NCBI GenBank assembly: GCA_036493895.1
Contig: DASXOZ010000006.1
Coordinates: 50,088 to 114,087, forward strand
Direction of reading: 5' to 3'
From: Candidatus Binatia bacterium
GTDB lineage: Bacteria > Desulfobacterota > Binatia > UBA1149 > CAITLU01
Length of the DNA: 64,000 nt
The translations under genes were made by a program, and so were the position numbers. The notes below the pieces were generated by a model that was not told the DNA's origin, searched no databases, and saw only the letters and a program-made list of their open reading frames with translations. Shown here one piece after another: positions 17,290 through 25,677 of this stretch. Each line of letters starts with the position of its first letter. The first letter of the stretch is position 1.

Positions 17290-19229
17290 TCCGTGGTCGC
17301 GTTCGGGTCGCCCGGAATGGTGCCGAACACCGAGCTGGTGCCGACGTGCCGGACGTTCTTGATCGGCGGCCTGGTCACCGGCTCTCCGCGCCTGGCCTTG
17401 GCCAGAAGGTCGGAATAGCCCGGCGCCAGCGCAACGGTCGGCGACGAAGACGGTCCGCTGATCGTGACCGGCACGATCATCCCGGCTTGCACATCGACGA
17501 GCGGCGCAAGCCACGATGCCGACTGCGCGAGGCGGGACGCGACGGCGCCCGGCACCGCGACGGTGCCGTCAAGCGCCAGGCCGGCAGCCTGCGACCAGCT
17601 TCCGTCGGCATCGAGCTGGAAATCCCCGCTGTGCAGGACGAGGCCTCCGATCGAATAGACGTCCGCCGACCGCGACAGCTCGAGGAAAAGGCGATCGACG
17701 CGGGTGCCGATGGTTCCTTTTCGCGAATGCGGCAGCAGCGATGCGAGGTCGGCCGCGTGTGGCAGCGCGGGGTCGGCGGCGGCGAGAGCGTCGACGACGC
17801 GCGCGGCAAGATCGAGGTTGCCGATGCGACCGGCGACCAGCGATGCGTGGGCATTCCACACCGGGTTGCGATCCTTGTCCTGGCCGAGCTCGGACGTGGC
17901 CGCGCCGGCACCGTCGACGTCGAGCCCGAGCTGCGGCGCGACCGCCGCCACCATCTGCTTCACGTCCGCATGCTTGACCTGTCCGGTCACGGAGAACTTG
18001 GGATGGTCGGCCGGCGTGTAGCTGAGCGCACCGGTGCTGTCGCCGTTCCACAGCGTCGAAAATCCGTTGCTCACGCGGAACGTGCCTTCGAACCACTGCA
18101 GTCCGAACGGGATGCTGCCGAGGTCGAGGTTGCCGAGGCGCATGTCGCCGGGGCGAATGCTGAGCGCCACTTCGGCATTGATGGCGAGCAGGGATCCGCT
18201 GAACGCTGCATTCGTCACGTGCACCGGCCATCCGCCGAGCAGGGGAACGTCCAGCGACGGAGCATTCGCGAACAAGCGGAACCCTCCTTTGCCCGGGACT
18301 CCGGAGAACTGCAGCCGGCCGGTCACTTTCATGTCGGGACGGAACGGCTCGGGCACTTTCCAGTCCGCGGCCACCGCTTTCGCGTCCACGTTCGAGAACG
18401 ACGCCTGCAACTCGTACTTGCCGGTCGGCAACGGATCGAACCAGCCCTGCAGGCCAAGCTCGTAGCCGCTCCATTTCATGTGGCCGTCGCGAAGACGCAT
18501 CAAGCGGTCGTCCAGCGAGAACGCGGTGGTCACCGTCAGCGTGTCGGTGCGACCGAGCACCTGCCACGGTGCGGTCGCGACGAGCTCTCCGCGCAGCGGC
18601 GTAGCCGGAACCTCTTCGCTGGTCGTCTCGCCGACGACGCCCGACGCAGTGCCGTGCAGGTCGAGATTGCCCGACAAGCTCGGATCGAAGCGATTCGGCA
18701 GCAGCGTGCGCAGGGCGTCGATCGGTGCGCCCGTAAGGCGGTACTCGGCCTCGACGGTATCTCCGCCGTACGGGCCGTTGGCCCAGTGAATCGTGCCCGT
18801 CGCCTCCAGCATCGTGCCGGCTGCCAGCGGCGCACCGGAGAGCTCGAAGCGGCACGAGCGCCCGTCGGCCGCCGGCATCAGCGCGACGTGGGCATTGTCA
18901 AAATGGATGCGACCGTAACTGATCGTCACGAGGTCGACCTGGGCCTCGGAGATCTCGAAGCGCGCGCCGGAAGAGCCTGAGACATCCTTCAGCGCCGTCA
19001 GAAGCGGTTGCTCGCCGCTGGCCGCGCCAACGGACGGCACGTGAAACAGCTCCGACAAACGCTCGGCGCGTTCGGCAGGGACTGCCGATCCGAGCTCGGC
19101 CAGGATCGCCGGTGGGATCGCCGGTGGAGCCGGCGGCGCCTCGCTGTGATGCTGCGCCGGTGCCGGTGCTGCCACGCCAAGGGCCGTCAGGGCAACAGCG
19201 GCGCGCAGGATCGTCTTTCGCAAGTCCAT
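17286..19229 (-). CDS. AsmA-like / TamB-related envelope protein
   Basis: A 647-residue exported protein with signal peptide (LRAAVALTALGVAAPAPAQ). The body is long and beta-rich, with repeated strands such as GTIHWANGPYGG, GRLQFSGVPGKGG and GTFRVSNGFSTLWNG. Its C terminus (VDVQAGMIVPVTISGPSSSPTVALAP) matches the closing segment of AsmA-domain proteins, where VPVTISGPLSNPS-like sequence is typical. Such proteins are thought to move or regulate phospholipids between membranes. It heads a minus-strand unit with the zinc-ribbon membrane protein (GTGA overlap) and the DUF4911-like protein. Assignment rests on the C-terminal segment and overall texture. Confidence 0.7.
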   Translation of the reverse strand: MDLRKTILRAAVALTALGVAAPAPAQHHSEAPPAPPAIPPAILAELGSAVPAERAERLSELFHVPSVGAASGEQPLLTALKDVSGSSGARFEISEAQVDLVTISYGRIHFDNAHVALMPAADGRSCRFELSGAPLAAGTMLEATGTIHWANGPYGGDTVEAEYRLTGAPIDALRTLLPNRFDPSLSGNLDLHGTASGVVGETTSEEVPATPLRGELVATAPWQVLGRTDTLTVTTAFSLDDRLMRLRDGHMKWSGYELGLQGWFDPLPTGKYELQASFSNVDAKAVAADWKVPEPFRPDMKVTGRLQFSGVPGKGGFRLFANAPSLDVPLLGGWPVHVTNAAFSGSLLAINAEVALSIRPGDMRLGNLDLGSIPFGLQWFEGTFRVSNGFSTLWNGDSTGALSYTPADHPKFSVTGQVKHADVKQMVAAVAPQLGLDVDGAGAATSELGQDKDRNPVWNAHASLVAGRIGNLDLAARVVDALAAADPALPHAADLASLLPHSRKGTIGTRVDRLFLELSRSADVYSIGGLVLHSGDFQLDADGSWSQAAGLALDGTVAVPGAVASRLAQSASWLAPLVDVQAGMIVPVTISGPSSSPTVALAPGYSDLLAKARRGEPVTRPPIKNVRHVGTSSVFGTIPGDPNATTE

Positions 19230-19264
19230 GATCGACGTGCCTCTCTAAGGATAGGATTTCCGTT

Positions 19265-19293
19265 TTGACTGGCGCAGCCAGGCGCGTTAGTGG
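19265..19293 (+). promoter_or_regulatory. Predicted promoter of the enoyl-CoA hydratase gene
   Basis: TTGACT (19265-19270), 17 bases, then TAGTGG (19288-19293). The layout matches the tatB promoter (TTGACA, 17 bases, TAGCGT). The leader to the ATG at 19331 would be about 30 bases and includes a GGGGGAG ribosome site. Confidence 0.45.
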
Positions 19294-19330
19294 ACGCGGA
19301 TTCTACTTGCGCGCCGCCGGGGGAGCAACG

Positions 19331-20116
19331 ATGTCTTTCGAGCAGATCACAGTGGCCAGAGGCGCGATTTCCCGCATCACGCTGGACCGCCCGGCCGAAC
19401 GAAACGCGATGACGCCGCAGATGGGCCGCGAGATCCGCGCGGCCGTGGACGAGATCAACTCCGATGCGGAGGCTCGCGTCGTCGTCATCACCGGTGCCGG
19501 CAAGGGGTTCTGCTCCGGGGCCGATCTTCGCACTCTCGGCGCCGAGGCCGGCTCCGGAGAAGCGGCGGAGGGACTGGGCGGCGGCGAGAACTTCTACCGG
19601 GCCTTCCTCTCGATCCGCGATTTGAAGGTCCCGTCGATCGCGGCCGTCAACGGGCACGCGGTCGGGGCGGGCTTCTGCTTTGCGCTCGGAGCCGACCTTC
19701 GCGTGATTCACCGGGACGCGAAAGTCGGGATGACGTTCGTGCGGCTCGGCATCCACCCGGGGATGGCCGCGACGTGGACGCTGCCGCGACTCGTCGGACC
19801 GTCGGCCGCCGCCGACCTCCTGTACACCGGCAGGCTCATCGGCGCCGACGAAGCGCTCTCGCTCGGCATTGCCAATCGCATCGCCGGCGACGATTTCGAC
19901 GCGGTCGTCGACGAGCTTGCCGGCGCGATCGCAGCGGCAGCGCCGGTGGCGGTGCGCGAGACCAAGCAGAGCCTGCGCGACAGCGAGCTGCGCAGCCTCG
20001 ATGCAGCGCTCGCGCATGAAGCCTCGGTGCAGGCAATGACGTTCACGACCGAGGACGCGGGCGAAGGCATCCGCGCGATGCGCGAGAAACGCGCCCCGGC
20101 CTTCCGCGGCCGCTGA
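19331..20116 (+). CDS. Enoyl-CoA hydratase/isomerase family protein
   Basis: A 261-residue crotonase-fold protein. The two oxyanion-hole segments are clear: GAGKGFCSGADLRTL and AVNGHAVGAGFCFALGADLRV. The region after the second (MTFVRLGIHPGMAATWTLPRLVG) is the usual acyl-CoA-binding helix, but Arg stands where the catalytic Glu of enoyl-CoA hydratases is often found, so the reaction could be isomerisation or hydrolysis instead. The ATG follows a GGGGGAG ribosome site at the right distance. It stands alone, with a palindromic repeat after its stop codon, facing a minus-strand gene. Confidence 0.88.
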   Translation: MSFEQITVARGAISRITLDRPAERNAMTPQMGREIRAAVDEINSDAEARVVVITGAGKGFCSGADLRTLGAEAGSGEAAEGLGGGENFYRAFLSIRDLKVPSIAAVNGHAVGAGFCFALGADLRVIHRDAKVGMTFVRLGIHPGMAATWTLPRLVGPSAAADLLYTGRLIGADEALSLGIANRIAGDDFDAVVDELAGAIAAAAPVAVRETKQSLRDSELRSLDAALAHEASVQAMTFTTEDAGEGIRAMREKRAPAFRGR

Positions 20117-20117
20117 A

Positions 20118-20185
20118 TGGGGTCAGGCACCAGCCGTATAAATTCGGCGACGACGACCAGTTGATGCGGCTGGTGCCTGACCCCA
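20118..20185. repeat. Palindromic intergenic repeat, cluster A
   Basis: Arms TGGGGTCAGGCACCAGCCG (20118-20136) and its exact reverse complement (20167-20185) form a perfect 19-bp inverted repeat around a 30-base loop. It lies between the 3' ends of two convergent genes, ending two bases before the stop codon of the small Cys-rich gene. It could stop transcription from both sides, although there is no T tract. The core recurs at 37913, 48575 and 55139. Confidence 0.85.
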
Positions 20186-20186
20186 G

Positions 20187-20477
20187 CTATTTTCGAAAGA
20201 GCTTGTCGAGGTCCGAGAGGCGATCGGGCCCGGGCGCTGCCTTGGACGGCTGCGCATCGGGCCGCCGCGCGAAATAGTCGCAGAAATTGGCGCGCGACTT
20301 TTCGAGCACCCGCTCGGCCATCGGCTCGGCGCACTCGTTGTAGACCGCCTCGTCGTAGAAGCGGCAGTTCCGGCAGCAGCGCAGATCGCTCGAGCAGCGC
20401 GGGCACTGCATCGACCTTCCGATCGGATCTTCGAGGTCCAGCTCCTGCGCGCAAGCGTGGCAGACGAAGCGGGCCAC
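20187..20477 (-). CDS. Small Cys-rich zinc-ribbon-type protein
   Basis: A 96-residue protein with an N-terminal C-x2-C knuckle (CHACAQEL), a second pair (CPRC) and a further Cys cluster (CCRNCRFYDEAVYNECAEPMAERV), then ANFCDYF and a charged tail. Small proteins with this order of motifs, including RNCRFYD and NFCDYF, are widespread in deltaproteobacteria-like genomes without known function. Metal binding is likely. The GTG at 20477 starts 3 bases after the hydrolase stop and has a GGGGAAAT ribosome-site candidate, so it is the second gene of a two-gene unit with the alpha/beta hydrolase. Confidence 0.75.
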   Translation of the reverse strand: MARFVCHACAQELDLEDPIGRSMQCPRCSSDLRCCRNCRFYDEAVYNECAEPMAERVLEKSRANFCDYFARRPDAQPSKAAPGPDRLSDLDKLFRK

Positions 20478-20480
20478 CTG

Positions 20481-21299
20481 CTATTTCCCCTGGTGGCGCG
20501 CCAACCAGCGTGCGAGCACCGAAAGAAGCTCGTCCAGCGCTCCCGGCTCCTCGAACCGGTGGCCGACGGCGGGGAAACGTTCGACCTTGCACGGTCCGGC
20601 GACGCTGCGACAGATGAGGTCCGCGTGCGAGACCGGCACGACGTCGTCGGCCTCCCCGTGCATGACGAGCACCGGCATCGAGAGGGCCTGCATTGCCTTG
20701 GGCGCATCGATGCGAAGCACGTCGTCGAGAAAAGCCGGCCTGAGAAACCCCGAGCCGACGCGGCGACGCCCGCGGCTTCGCCATTCGGCGATCGCCTTGT
20801 CGGAAAGTCCCTCGGTGAAGATCTTCGTGTCGGCCACGGGCGCGATGAGCGCGAGGCGGCTGACCAGGTGCGGCGCCTGCGCCGCCGCGAGCAGCGCGAC
20901 GAGGCCGCCGAGGCTCGAGCCGATCAGCGTGCAGTCGGTCGCGGTGAACCCGTGCATGAAGTCGAGGGCTCCGAGCGCGTCGGCGACTTCGCCGCTGACG
21001 GTGAGGTCCTCGTACTCTCCTTCCGAATCGCCGACGTAGGAAAAGTCGAAACGCAGGATGTTGTAGCCGGCCGGAGCGAAGCGTTCGGCGATTGCCGTCT
21101 GCTTGGTCCCTCCCCTCGTCGACTCCATGCCGTGGCAAAGCACCAGCCAGCGGCTGCTGCCGGCACCGGCGCGGTGGATGTCGCCGACCAGCCGGTTTCC
21201 GCGCCTGGACGGAAACTCGACGTTCTCGCTCGCGACGGGCGTTTGCGCAGCCGGGGCCGGTTTGCCCGTACGTCCAGAGGAAGGCGGCTGCGCGGGCAT
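20481..21299 (-). CDS. Alpha/beta-hydrolase family protein
   Basis: A 272-residue soluble hydrolase of the serine-aminopeptidase-like group. It shows LVLCHGMEST (oxyanion region), LRFDFSYVGDSEG, the nucleophile elbow GSSLGG, VLVMHGEADDVVPV with the acidic residue and VGHRFEEP with the catalytic His. The triad is therefore complete. The substrate is unknown. The chosen ATG (21299) overlaps, on the opposite strand, the first possible ATG of xerC, so at least one of the two genes probably starts further in. It is followed after three bases by the small Cys-rich gene. Confidence 0.82.
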   Translation of the reverse strand: MPAQPPSSGRTGKPAPAAQTPVASENVEFPSRRGNRLVGDIHRAGAGSSRWLVLCHGMESTRGGTKQTAIAERFAPAGYNILRFDFSYVGDSEGEYEDLTVSGEVADALGALDFMHGFTATDCTLIGSSLGGLVALLAAAQAPHLVSRLALIAPVADTKIFTEGLSDKAIAEWRSRGRRRVGSGFLRPAFLDDVLRIDAPKAMQALSMPVLVMHGEADDVVPVSHADLICRSVAGPCKVERFPAVGHRFEEPGALDELLSVLARWLARHQGK

Positions 21300-22305
21300 G
21301 ACCGCGCGTGATACCATGCAGGAAGTCGTGTCCGAAACTGCCGAGGCCGTGCTGGATCTTTTCGAACGGTCACTGGCCGCGGAATCGGGGCTGGCCGCCA
21401 ATTCCCGTCGCGCCTACCTGGCCGATCTTCGCCAGTTCCTCACGTTCCTGTCCGAGCGCGCGTCCGGGCAGGACCGCGGGCAAGTCCGCGGGAATGCCCG
21501 GCGCCTGCCCCGCCGCACGCGGGGGAATCCCGACCAGCCGGTTGCCGCCGTGTCGATCTCCGTCCTGAGCGGCATCGGCGTCGCCGATGTACGCGCGTAC
21601 GTTGCCGAAAGGCTTCGCGACAGCGCCCGGTCGAGCACGGCGAGGAAGCTCGCTGCGCTGCGTGCGTTCTTTCGATGGCTGGCCCGCGAGGGAGCTGCCA
21701 GCGATCCGAGCGAAGCGGTTTCGGTGCCGAAAGTTCCGCGCCTGCTGCCGGTGCACCTTTCCGTCGACGACATGGCGGCACTGCTGGCCGCGCCCGATAC
21801 CAATACCGCCGCCGGCCTTCGCGACCGCGCCCTGATCGAGCTCCTGTACTCGTCGGGGCTTCGCGCCGCCGAGTGCGCGCACCTCGACTGGAAGCACATC
21901 CACGAGTCGCTCGGCGTTGCGCGCGTGCTCGGCAAGGGCAGCAAGGAACGGGTCGTGCCGGTCGGCGCCGACGCCCTGGCGGCGTTGTCGCGTTACCGCA
22001 GCGGCTGGAGCCTGCCGCGCATCGATGCAGCCGCGGTCTTCGTCAACGCCCGCGGCACCCGGCTCACCACCCGCAGCATCGGCCGCATCGTTGCCAGGCA
22101 CCTGGCGGGCGCCGCCGTCGTGGCCCACGCCACTCCGCACTCTCTGCGTCACAGCTTCGCGACCCATCTTCTCGACGAGGGCGCCGACCTTCGCGCGATC
22201 CAGGAGATGCTCGGCCACGCATCGATCGCGACGACCCAGCGCTACACGCACCTCGAGCTCGGGCGCCTCACGGCGGTGTACGACAAGGCTCATCCGCGAG
22301 CGTAG
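21298..22305 (+). CDS. xerC: Tyrosine recombinase XerC
   Basis: About 335 residues (329 if the second ATG, 21316, is used). It resolves chromosome dimers at dif with XerD. The N-terminal SAM-like domain is followed by a catalytic domain with all active residues: Arg in GLRAAE, Lys in LGKGSKERVVP, HSLRHSF, LGHASIATTQ and the nucleophile Tyr in RYTHLEL. The C-terminal VYDKAHPRA is the XerC-type end. An insert of about 30 residues (around residues 56-92, basic and Gly/Arg rich) interrupts the N-terminal domain compared with E. coli XerC. The first ATG shares a CATG with the divergent hydrolase start. Confidence 0.93.
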   Translation: MTARDTMQEVVSETAEAVLDLFERSLAAESGLAANSRRAYLADLRQFLTFLSERASGQDRGQVRGNARRLPRRTRGNPDQPVAAVSISVLSGIGVADVRAYVAERLRDSARSSTARKLAALRAFFRWLAREGAASDPSEAVSVPKVPRLLPVHLSVDDMAALLAAPDTNTAAGLRDRALIELLYSSGLRAAECAHLDWKHIHESLGVARVLGKGSKERVVPVGADALAALSRYRSGWSLPRIDAAAVFVNARGTRLTTRSIGRIVARHLAGAAVVAHATPHSLRHSFATHLLDEGADLRAIQEMLGHASIATTQRYTHLELGRLTAVYDKAHPRA

Positions 22306-22414
22306 CCGTCCCTCGGGGACCACGCAGGCTCACGCAAGGCTCGGGAAGGAGAGCCGGCGGCAGCGGCGGCCCGGCGGCAGCAGGAGCGAGCCGCAGGCCA
22401 GGGCTCTGCGGCGC

Positions 22415-22443
22415 TGGAAGACCGGGGGAACAAGCGCTATACG
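22415..22443 (+). promoter_or_regulatory. Possible promoter of the arginine operon
   Basis: TATACG (22438-22443) is a fair -10 sequence, and TGGAAG lies 17 bases upstream at 22415-22420 as a weak -35. The region 22306-22530 between xerC and argB holds no gene, and this is the only promoter-like element I can see in it. No recognisable ARG box was found. Confidence 0.3.
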
Positions 22444-22530
22444 TCGCAGTTCCGGGACAGCACCAGAGCGGGGACGAGTCGACGCACAGCGCCGGGCGGC
22501 CATCGTGTTTTTCCGGAAAGGAATTCGACG

Positions 22531-23505
22531 TTGAAGGAACTGATCGCCAAGGCCGACGTCCTGCTCGAAGCGCTGCCGTACATGCGGCGCTTCGCCGGAC
22601 GTGTCGTCGTCATCAAGTACGGCGGCCACGCGATGCTCGACGAGACGTTGAAGTCGGGCTTCGCCGAGGACGTGGTGCTGTTGAAGTCCCTCGGCCTGCG
22701 GCCCGTCGTCGTCCACGGCGGCGGTCCCCAGATCGAGGAGGCCCTGTCCCGCCACGGGATCGAGTCGCGCTTCGTGCGCGGCATGCGCGTCACCGACGAA
22801 GCGACGATGGAGATCGTCGAGATGGTGCTCGGCGGCCAGATCAACAAGGCGATCGTCGCGATGATCCACACGCACGGCGGCAAGGCCGTCGGGCTGACCG
22901 GCAAGGACGGCCGCCTGCTGATGGCCGAGAAGCTGCTCGTGCGCGTCGAGGAAAAAAGCGGCGAGGCGGAGAGCGTCGATGTCGGCATGGTCGGAAGGAT
23001 CCGGCACATCAATCCCGAGATCCTCGAGCACATCGAGAACACCGACTTCATCCCCGTCATCGCACCGATCGCGACCGACGAGCAGGGACGCACCTACAAC
23101 GTCAACGCCGACGTGGCCGCTGCCGAGATCGCACGCGGCCTCAAGGCGGAGAAACTGATCCTGCTCACCGATGTCGCGGGCATCAAGAATGCCGACGGCG
23201 ACGTCCAGGCGCTGTTGTCGGCAGCCGAGGCCAGGCGCCAGATCCGCGCCGGCTCGATCGCCGCCGGAATGGTCCCGAAAGTCGAATGCGCAATCGATGC
23301 CCTCGAGGGCGGAGTCGGGCAGGTGCACATCATCGACGGGCGGGTGCGGCACGCGGTGCTGCTCGAGATCTTCACCGACCGGGGTGTCGGCACCGAGGTG
23401 CTTCTCGATGTCCCGGCAAAGGCCGCGCCGGCAAAAGCGCGCACCCGGAGCCGTTCCGCAGCGGCGACCGGCACGCCTGCGCGAAAAAGGCCGCAGCAAC
23501 AGTAA
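22531..23505 (+). CDS. argB: Acetylglutamate kinase
   Basis: A 324-residue kinase that phosphorylates N-acetylglutamate in arginine synthesis. Motifs include VVIKYGGHAM, VVVHGGGPQI, the glutamate site YNVNADVAAAEIA and LTDVAGIKN. The N-terminal helix before the core (KELIAKADVLLEALPYMRRFAG) is the one found in arginine-inhibited hexameric enzymes, so feedback control by arginine is likely. The start is TTG, supported by a GGAAAGGAA ribosome site 9 bases upstream. The last 27 residues or so form an unusual basic Ala/Arg/Lys tail not part of the fold. First gene of the argBDFGH unit. Confidence 0.95.
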   Translation: MKELIAKADVLLEALPYMRRFAGRVVVIKYGGHAMLDETLKSGFAEDVVLLKSLGLRPVVVHGGGPQIEEALSRHGIESRFVRGMRVTDEATMEIVEMVLGGQINKAIVAMIHTHGGKAVGLTGKDGRLLMAEKLLVRVEEKSGEAESVDVGMVGRIRHINPEILEHIENTDFIPVIAPIATDEQGRTYNVNADVAAAEIARGLKAEKLILLTDVAGIKNADGDVQALLSAAEARRQIRAGSIAAGMVPKVECAIDALEGGVGQVHIIDGRVRHAVLLEIFTDRGVGTEVLLDVPAKAAPAKARTRSRSAAATGTPARKRPQQQ

Positions 23506-23509
23506 GCCC

Positions 23510-24715
23510 ATGAGCACGACAGCCGGCAGCAAGATCCGCACCGACGACGCGAAGCCGCGGTCCATCATCGAGGCCACCGACCGCTTCACGACGGGCAACT
23601 ATGCCCGCTATGCGGTCGCGTTCACGCACGGCAACGGATGCCGGCTCTACGACGAGAACGGACGCGAGTACCTCGACCTCTTCGCCGGGCTTGCGGTCTC
23701 GTCGCTGGGCCACGCGCATCCGGCGCTGGTCGCGGCGATCCGCGAGCAGGCCGGCAAGCTGATCCACACGTCGAACCTCTATTACCACGAGCCCGGTGCG
23801 CGGCTGGCCGAGCGCCTCGTGGAGCTGACGTTCGCCGACCGCGTGTTCTTCTGCAACAGCGGGGCCGAGGCCAACGAGGCTGCGATCAAGATGGCGCGGC
23901 GCGCCTCCGGCGGCCGCTACAAGATCATCGCGTCCCACGGCTCGTTTCACGGCCGCACGTACGGAGCGCTGGCCGCCACCGGTCAGCCGGGCCTGAAAGA
24001 AGGCTTCGGGCCGATGCTCGAAGGTTTCGTCCACGTCGAACCCGGCAGTGCCGATGCCGTCGCGGCAGTGATCGCCGAAGACACGGCGGCGGTGATCGTC
24101 GAGCCGATCATCGGCGAAGGCGGCGTTCTCGTGCCGCCGCAAGGCTACCTCGCCGCGCTGCGGGACCTCTGCGACCGCACCGGCGCTCGCCTGATCCTCG
24201 ACGAAGTGCAGACCGGCAACGGGCGCACCGGAACCCTGTTCGCGTACGAGCACGAAGGGATCCGCCCCGATATCGTCACGACGGCCAAGGGGCTGGCCGG
24301 AGGGCTTCCGATCGGCGCCGTGCTCGCGCGTGAAGACGTCGCGGCGGCCTTCGTTCCGGGCTCCCACGGCACGACCTTCGGCGCGAATCCCGTCTGCTGC
24401 GCGGCCGCGCTCGCCGTGCTGGGCGAGCTCGTCGGCGGCGTCGCCGCCAATGCGGGCCGCGTCGGTGCCTATCTCCTCGCGTCGCTGCGCCAGGCGCTTG
24501 CGGGTCGCGGCGATGTCGTCGAAATCCGTGGCAAGGGCCTGCTGATCGGCATCGAGATGACGAGGGACACCAAGCCGATCGTGCGCGCGCTTCTCGAAAA
24601 CGGCGTCATCGCCAATTCGACGGCGGGCAATGTGATCCGCCTCATCCCGCCGCTGATCCTCACCGAGAAAGAGGCGGACGAGGGCATCGCTGCGCTCGTG
24701 CGGGTACTCGGATGA
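23510..24715 (+). CDS. argD: Acetylornithine aminotransferase
   Basis: A 401-residue class III PLP aminotransferase converting N-acetylglutamate semialdehyde to N-acetylornithine. Motifs are the FFCNSGAEANEAAIKMAR cofactor loop, ILDEVQTGNGRTG, the Schiff-base lysine in TTAKGLAGGLPIGA, and GTTFGANPVCCAAALAV. The length is standard. It follows argB after a few bases and its stop codon overlaps the argF start (ATGA at 24712). Confidence 0.95.
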   Translation: MSTTAGSKIRTDDAKPRSIIEATDRFTTGNYARYAVAFTHGNGCRLYDENGREYLDLFAGLAVSSLGHAHPALVAAIREQAGKLIHTSNLYYHEPGARLAERLVELTFADRVFFCNSGAEANEAAIKMARRASGGRYKIIASHGSFHGRTYGALAATGQPGLKEGFGPMLEGFVHVEPGSADAVAAVIAEDTAAVIVEPIIGEGGVLVPPQGYLAALRDLCDRTGARLILDEVQTGNGRTGTLFAYEHEGIRPDIVTTAKGLAGGLPIGAVLAREDVAAAFVPGSHGTTFGANPVCCAAALAVLGELVGGVAANAGRVGAYLLASLRQALAGRGDVVEIRGKGLLIGIEMTRDTKPIVRALLENGVIANSTAGNVIRLIPPLILTEKEADEGIAALVRVLG

Positions 24716-25644
24716 AGCGCGACCTCGTCACGCTGCGCGACATCTCGCGCACCGAGCTGTTCCACCTGATCGCGCTCGCACGGCGCCTCAAGGCCGACGT
24801 GCGTGCCAGGCGCTCCCATCCGTGGCTGCCCGGGCGAACGCTGGCGATGATCTTCGAGAAACCGAGCCTGAGGACGCGGGTCACTTTCGAGACCGGCATG
24901 TACCAGCTCGGCGGCGGCGCAATCTACCTTGCGCCCGGCGACATCCAGCTCGGGCGAAGGGAGCCGGTCGGCGACATCGCCGCCAACCTTTCGCGCTGGG
25001 TGGACCTCATCGTCGCGCGCACGTTCTCGCACGACTCGCTCGTCGAACTTGCGCGCTCGGCCACGGTGCCGGTGATCAACGGGCTGAGCGACCTCTATCA
25101 TCCGTGCCAGATCCTCGCCGACCTGATGACGCTGGCCGAGCTTCGCGGCTCGCTCGAAGGCATGCACGTCGCGTTCATCGGCGACGGCAACAACATGGTG
25201 CATTCGTGGGTGCTGGCAGCGGCCAAGGTCGGCTTCGATTTCGTGCTCGCGTGCCCGAAAGGCTACGAGCCCGACCCCGACATCCTCGCCGAGGCGCAGG
25301 GCGCAGCACCCGGCCGCATCCGCGTCACGCACGAAGTGGCCGACGCCGCGCGCGGCGCCGACGTGCTGTACACCGACGTGTGGACGAGCATGGGCCAGGA
25401 GGACGAGGCCGAAAGGCGGCGCAAGGTCTTCGCGAAGTTCCAGATCAACGACGCGCTGGTTGCGGCGGCGAAGCCGGACGTCATCGTCATGCACTGCCTG
25501 CCGGCGCACCGCGGCGAGGAAATCACCGCGTCGGTGATCGACGGCCCGCGCTCGGTCGTGCTCGAGCAGGCCGAGAACCGGCTGCACCTCCAGAAAGCCA
25601 TCCTGGCGTGGCTGGCCGGCGCCCCCGAGGCACAAGGCCACTGA
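24712..25644 (+). CDS. argF: Ornithine carbamoyltransferase
   Basis: A 310-residue enzyme joining ornithine and carbamoyl phosphate to citrulline. The carbamoyl-phosphate loop reads FEKPSLRTRVTFE (Leu instead of the usual Thr in STRTR, a variant known in the family), and the ornithine-side motifs DLYHPCQILAD, IGDGNNMVHS and HCLPAHRGEEI are complete. It starts in an ATGA overlap with argD, so the two are translationally coupled. Confidence 0.95.
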   Translation: MKRDLVTLRDISRTELFHLIALARRLKADVRARRSHPWLPGRTLAMIFEKPSLRTRVTFETGMYQLGGGAIYLAPGDIQLGRREPVGDIAANLSRWVDLIVARTFSHDSLVELARSATVPVINGLSDLYHPCQILADLMTLAELRGSLEGMHVAFIGDGNNMVHSWVLAAAKVGFDFVLACPKGYEPDPDILAEAQGAAPGRIRVTHEVADAARGADVLYTDVWTSMGQEDEAERRRKVFAKFQINDALVAAAKPDVIVMHCLPAHRGEEITASVIDGPRSVVLEQAENRLHLQKAILAWLAGAPEAQGH

Positions 25645-25677
25645 CGCCGGTCCCGACTCTCTTTTTCAAGGAAGAAC

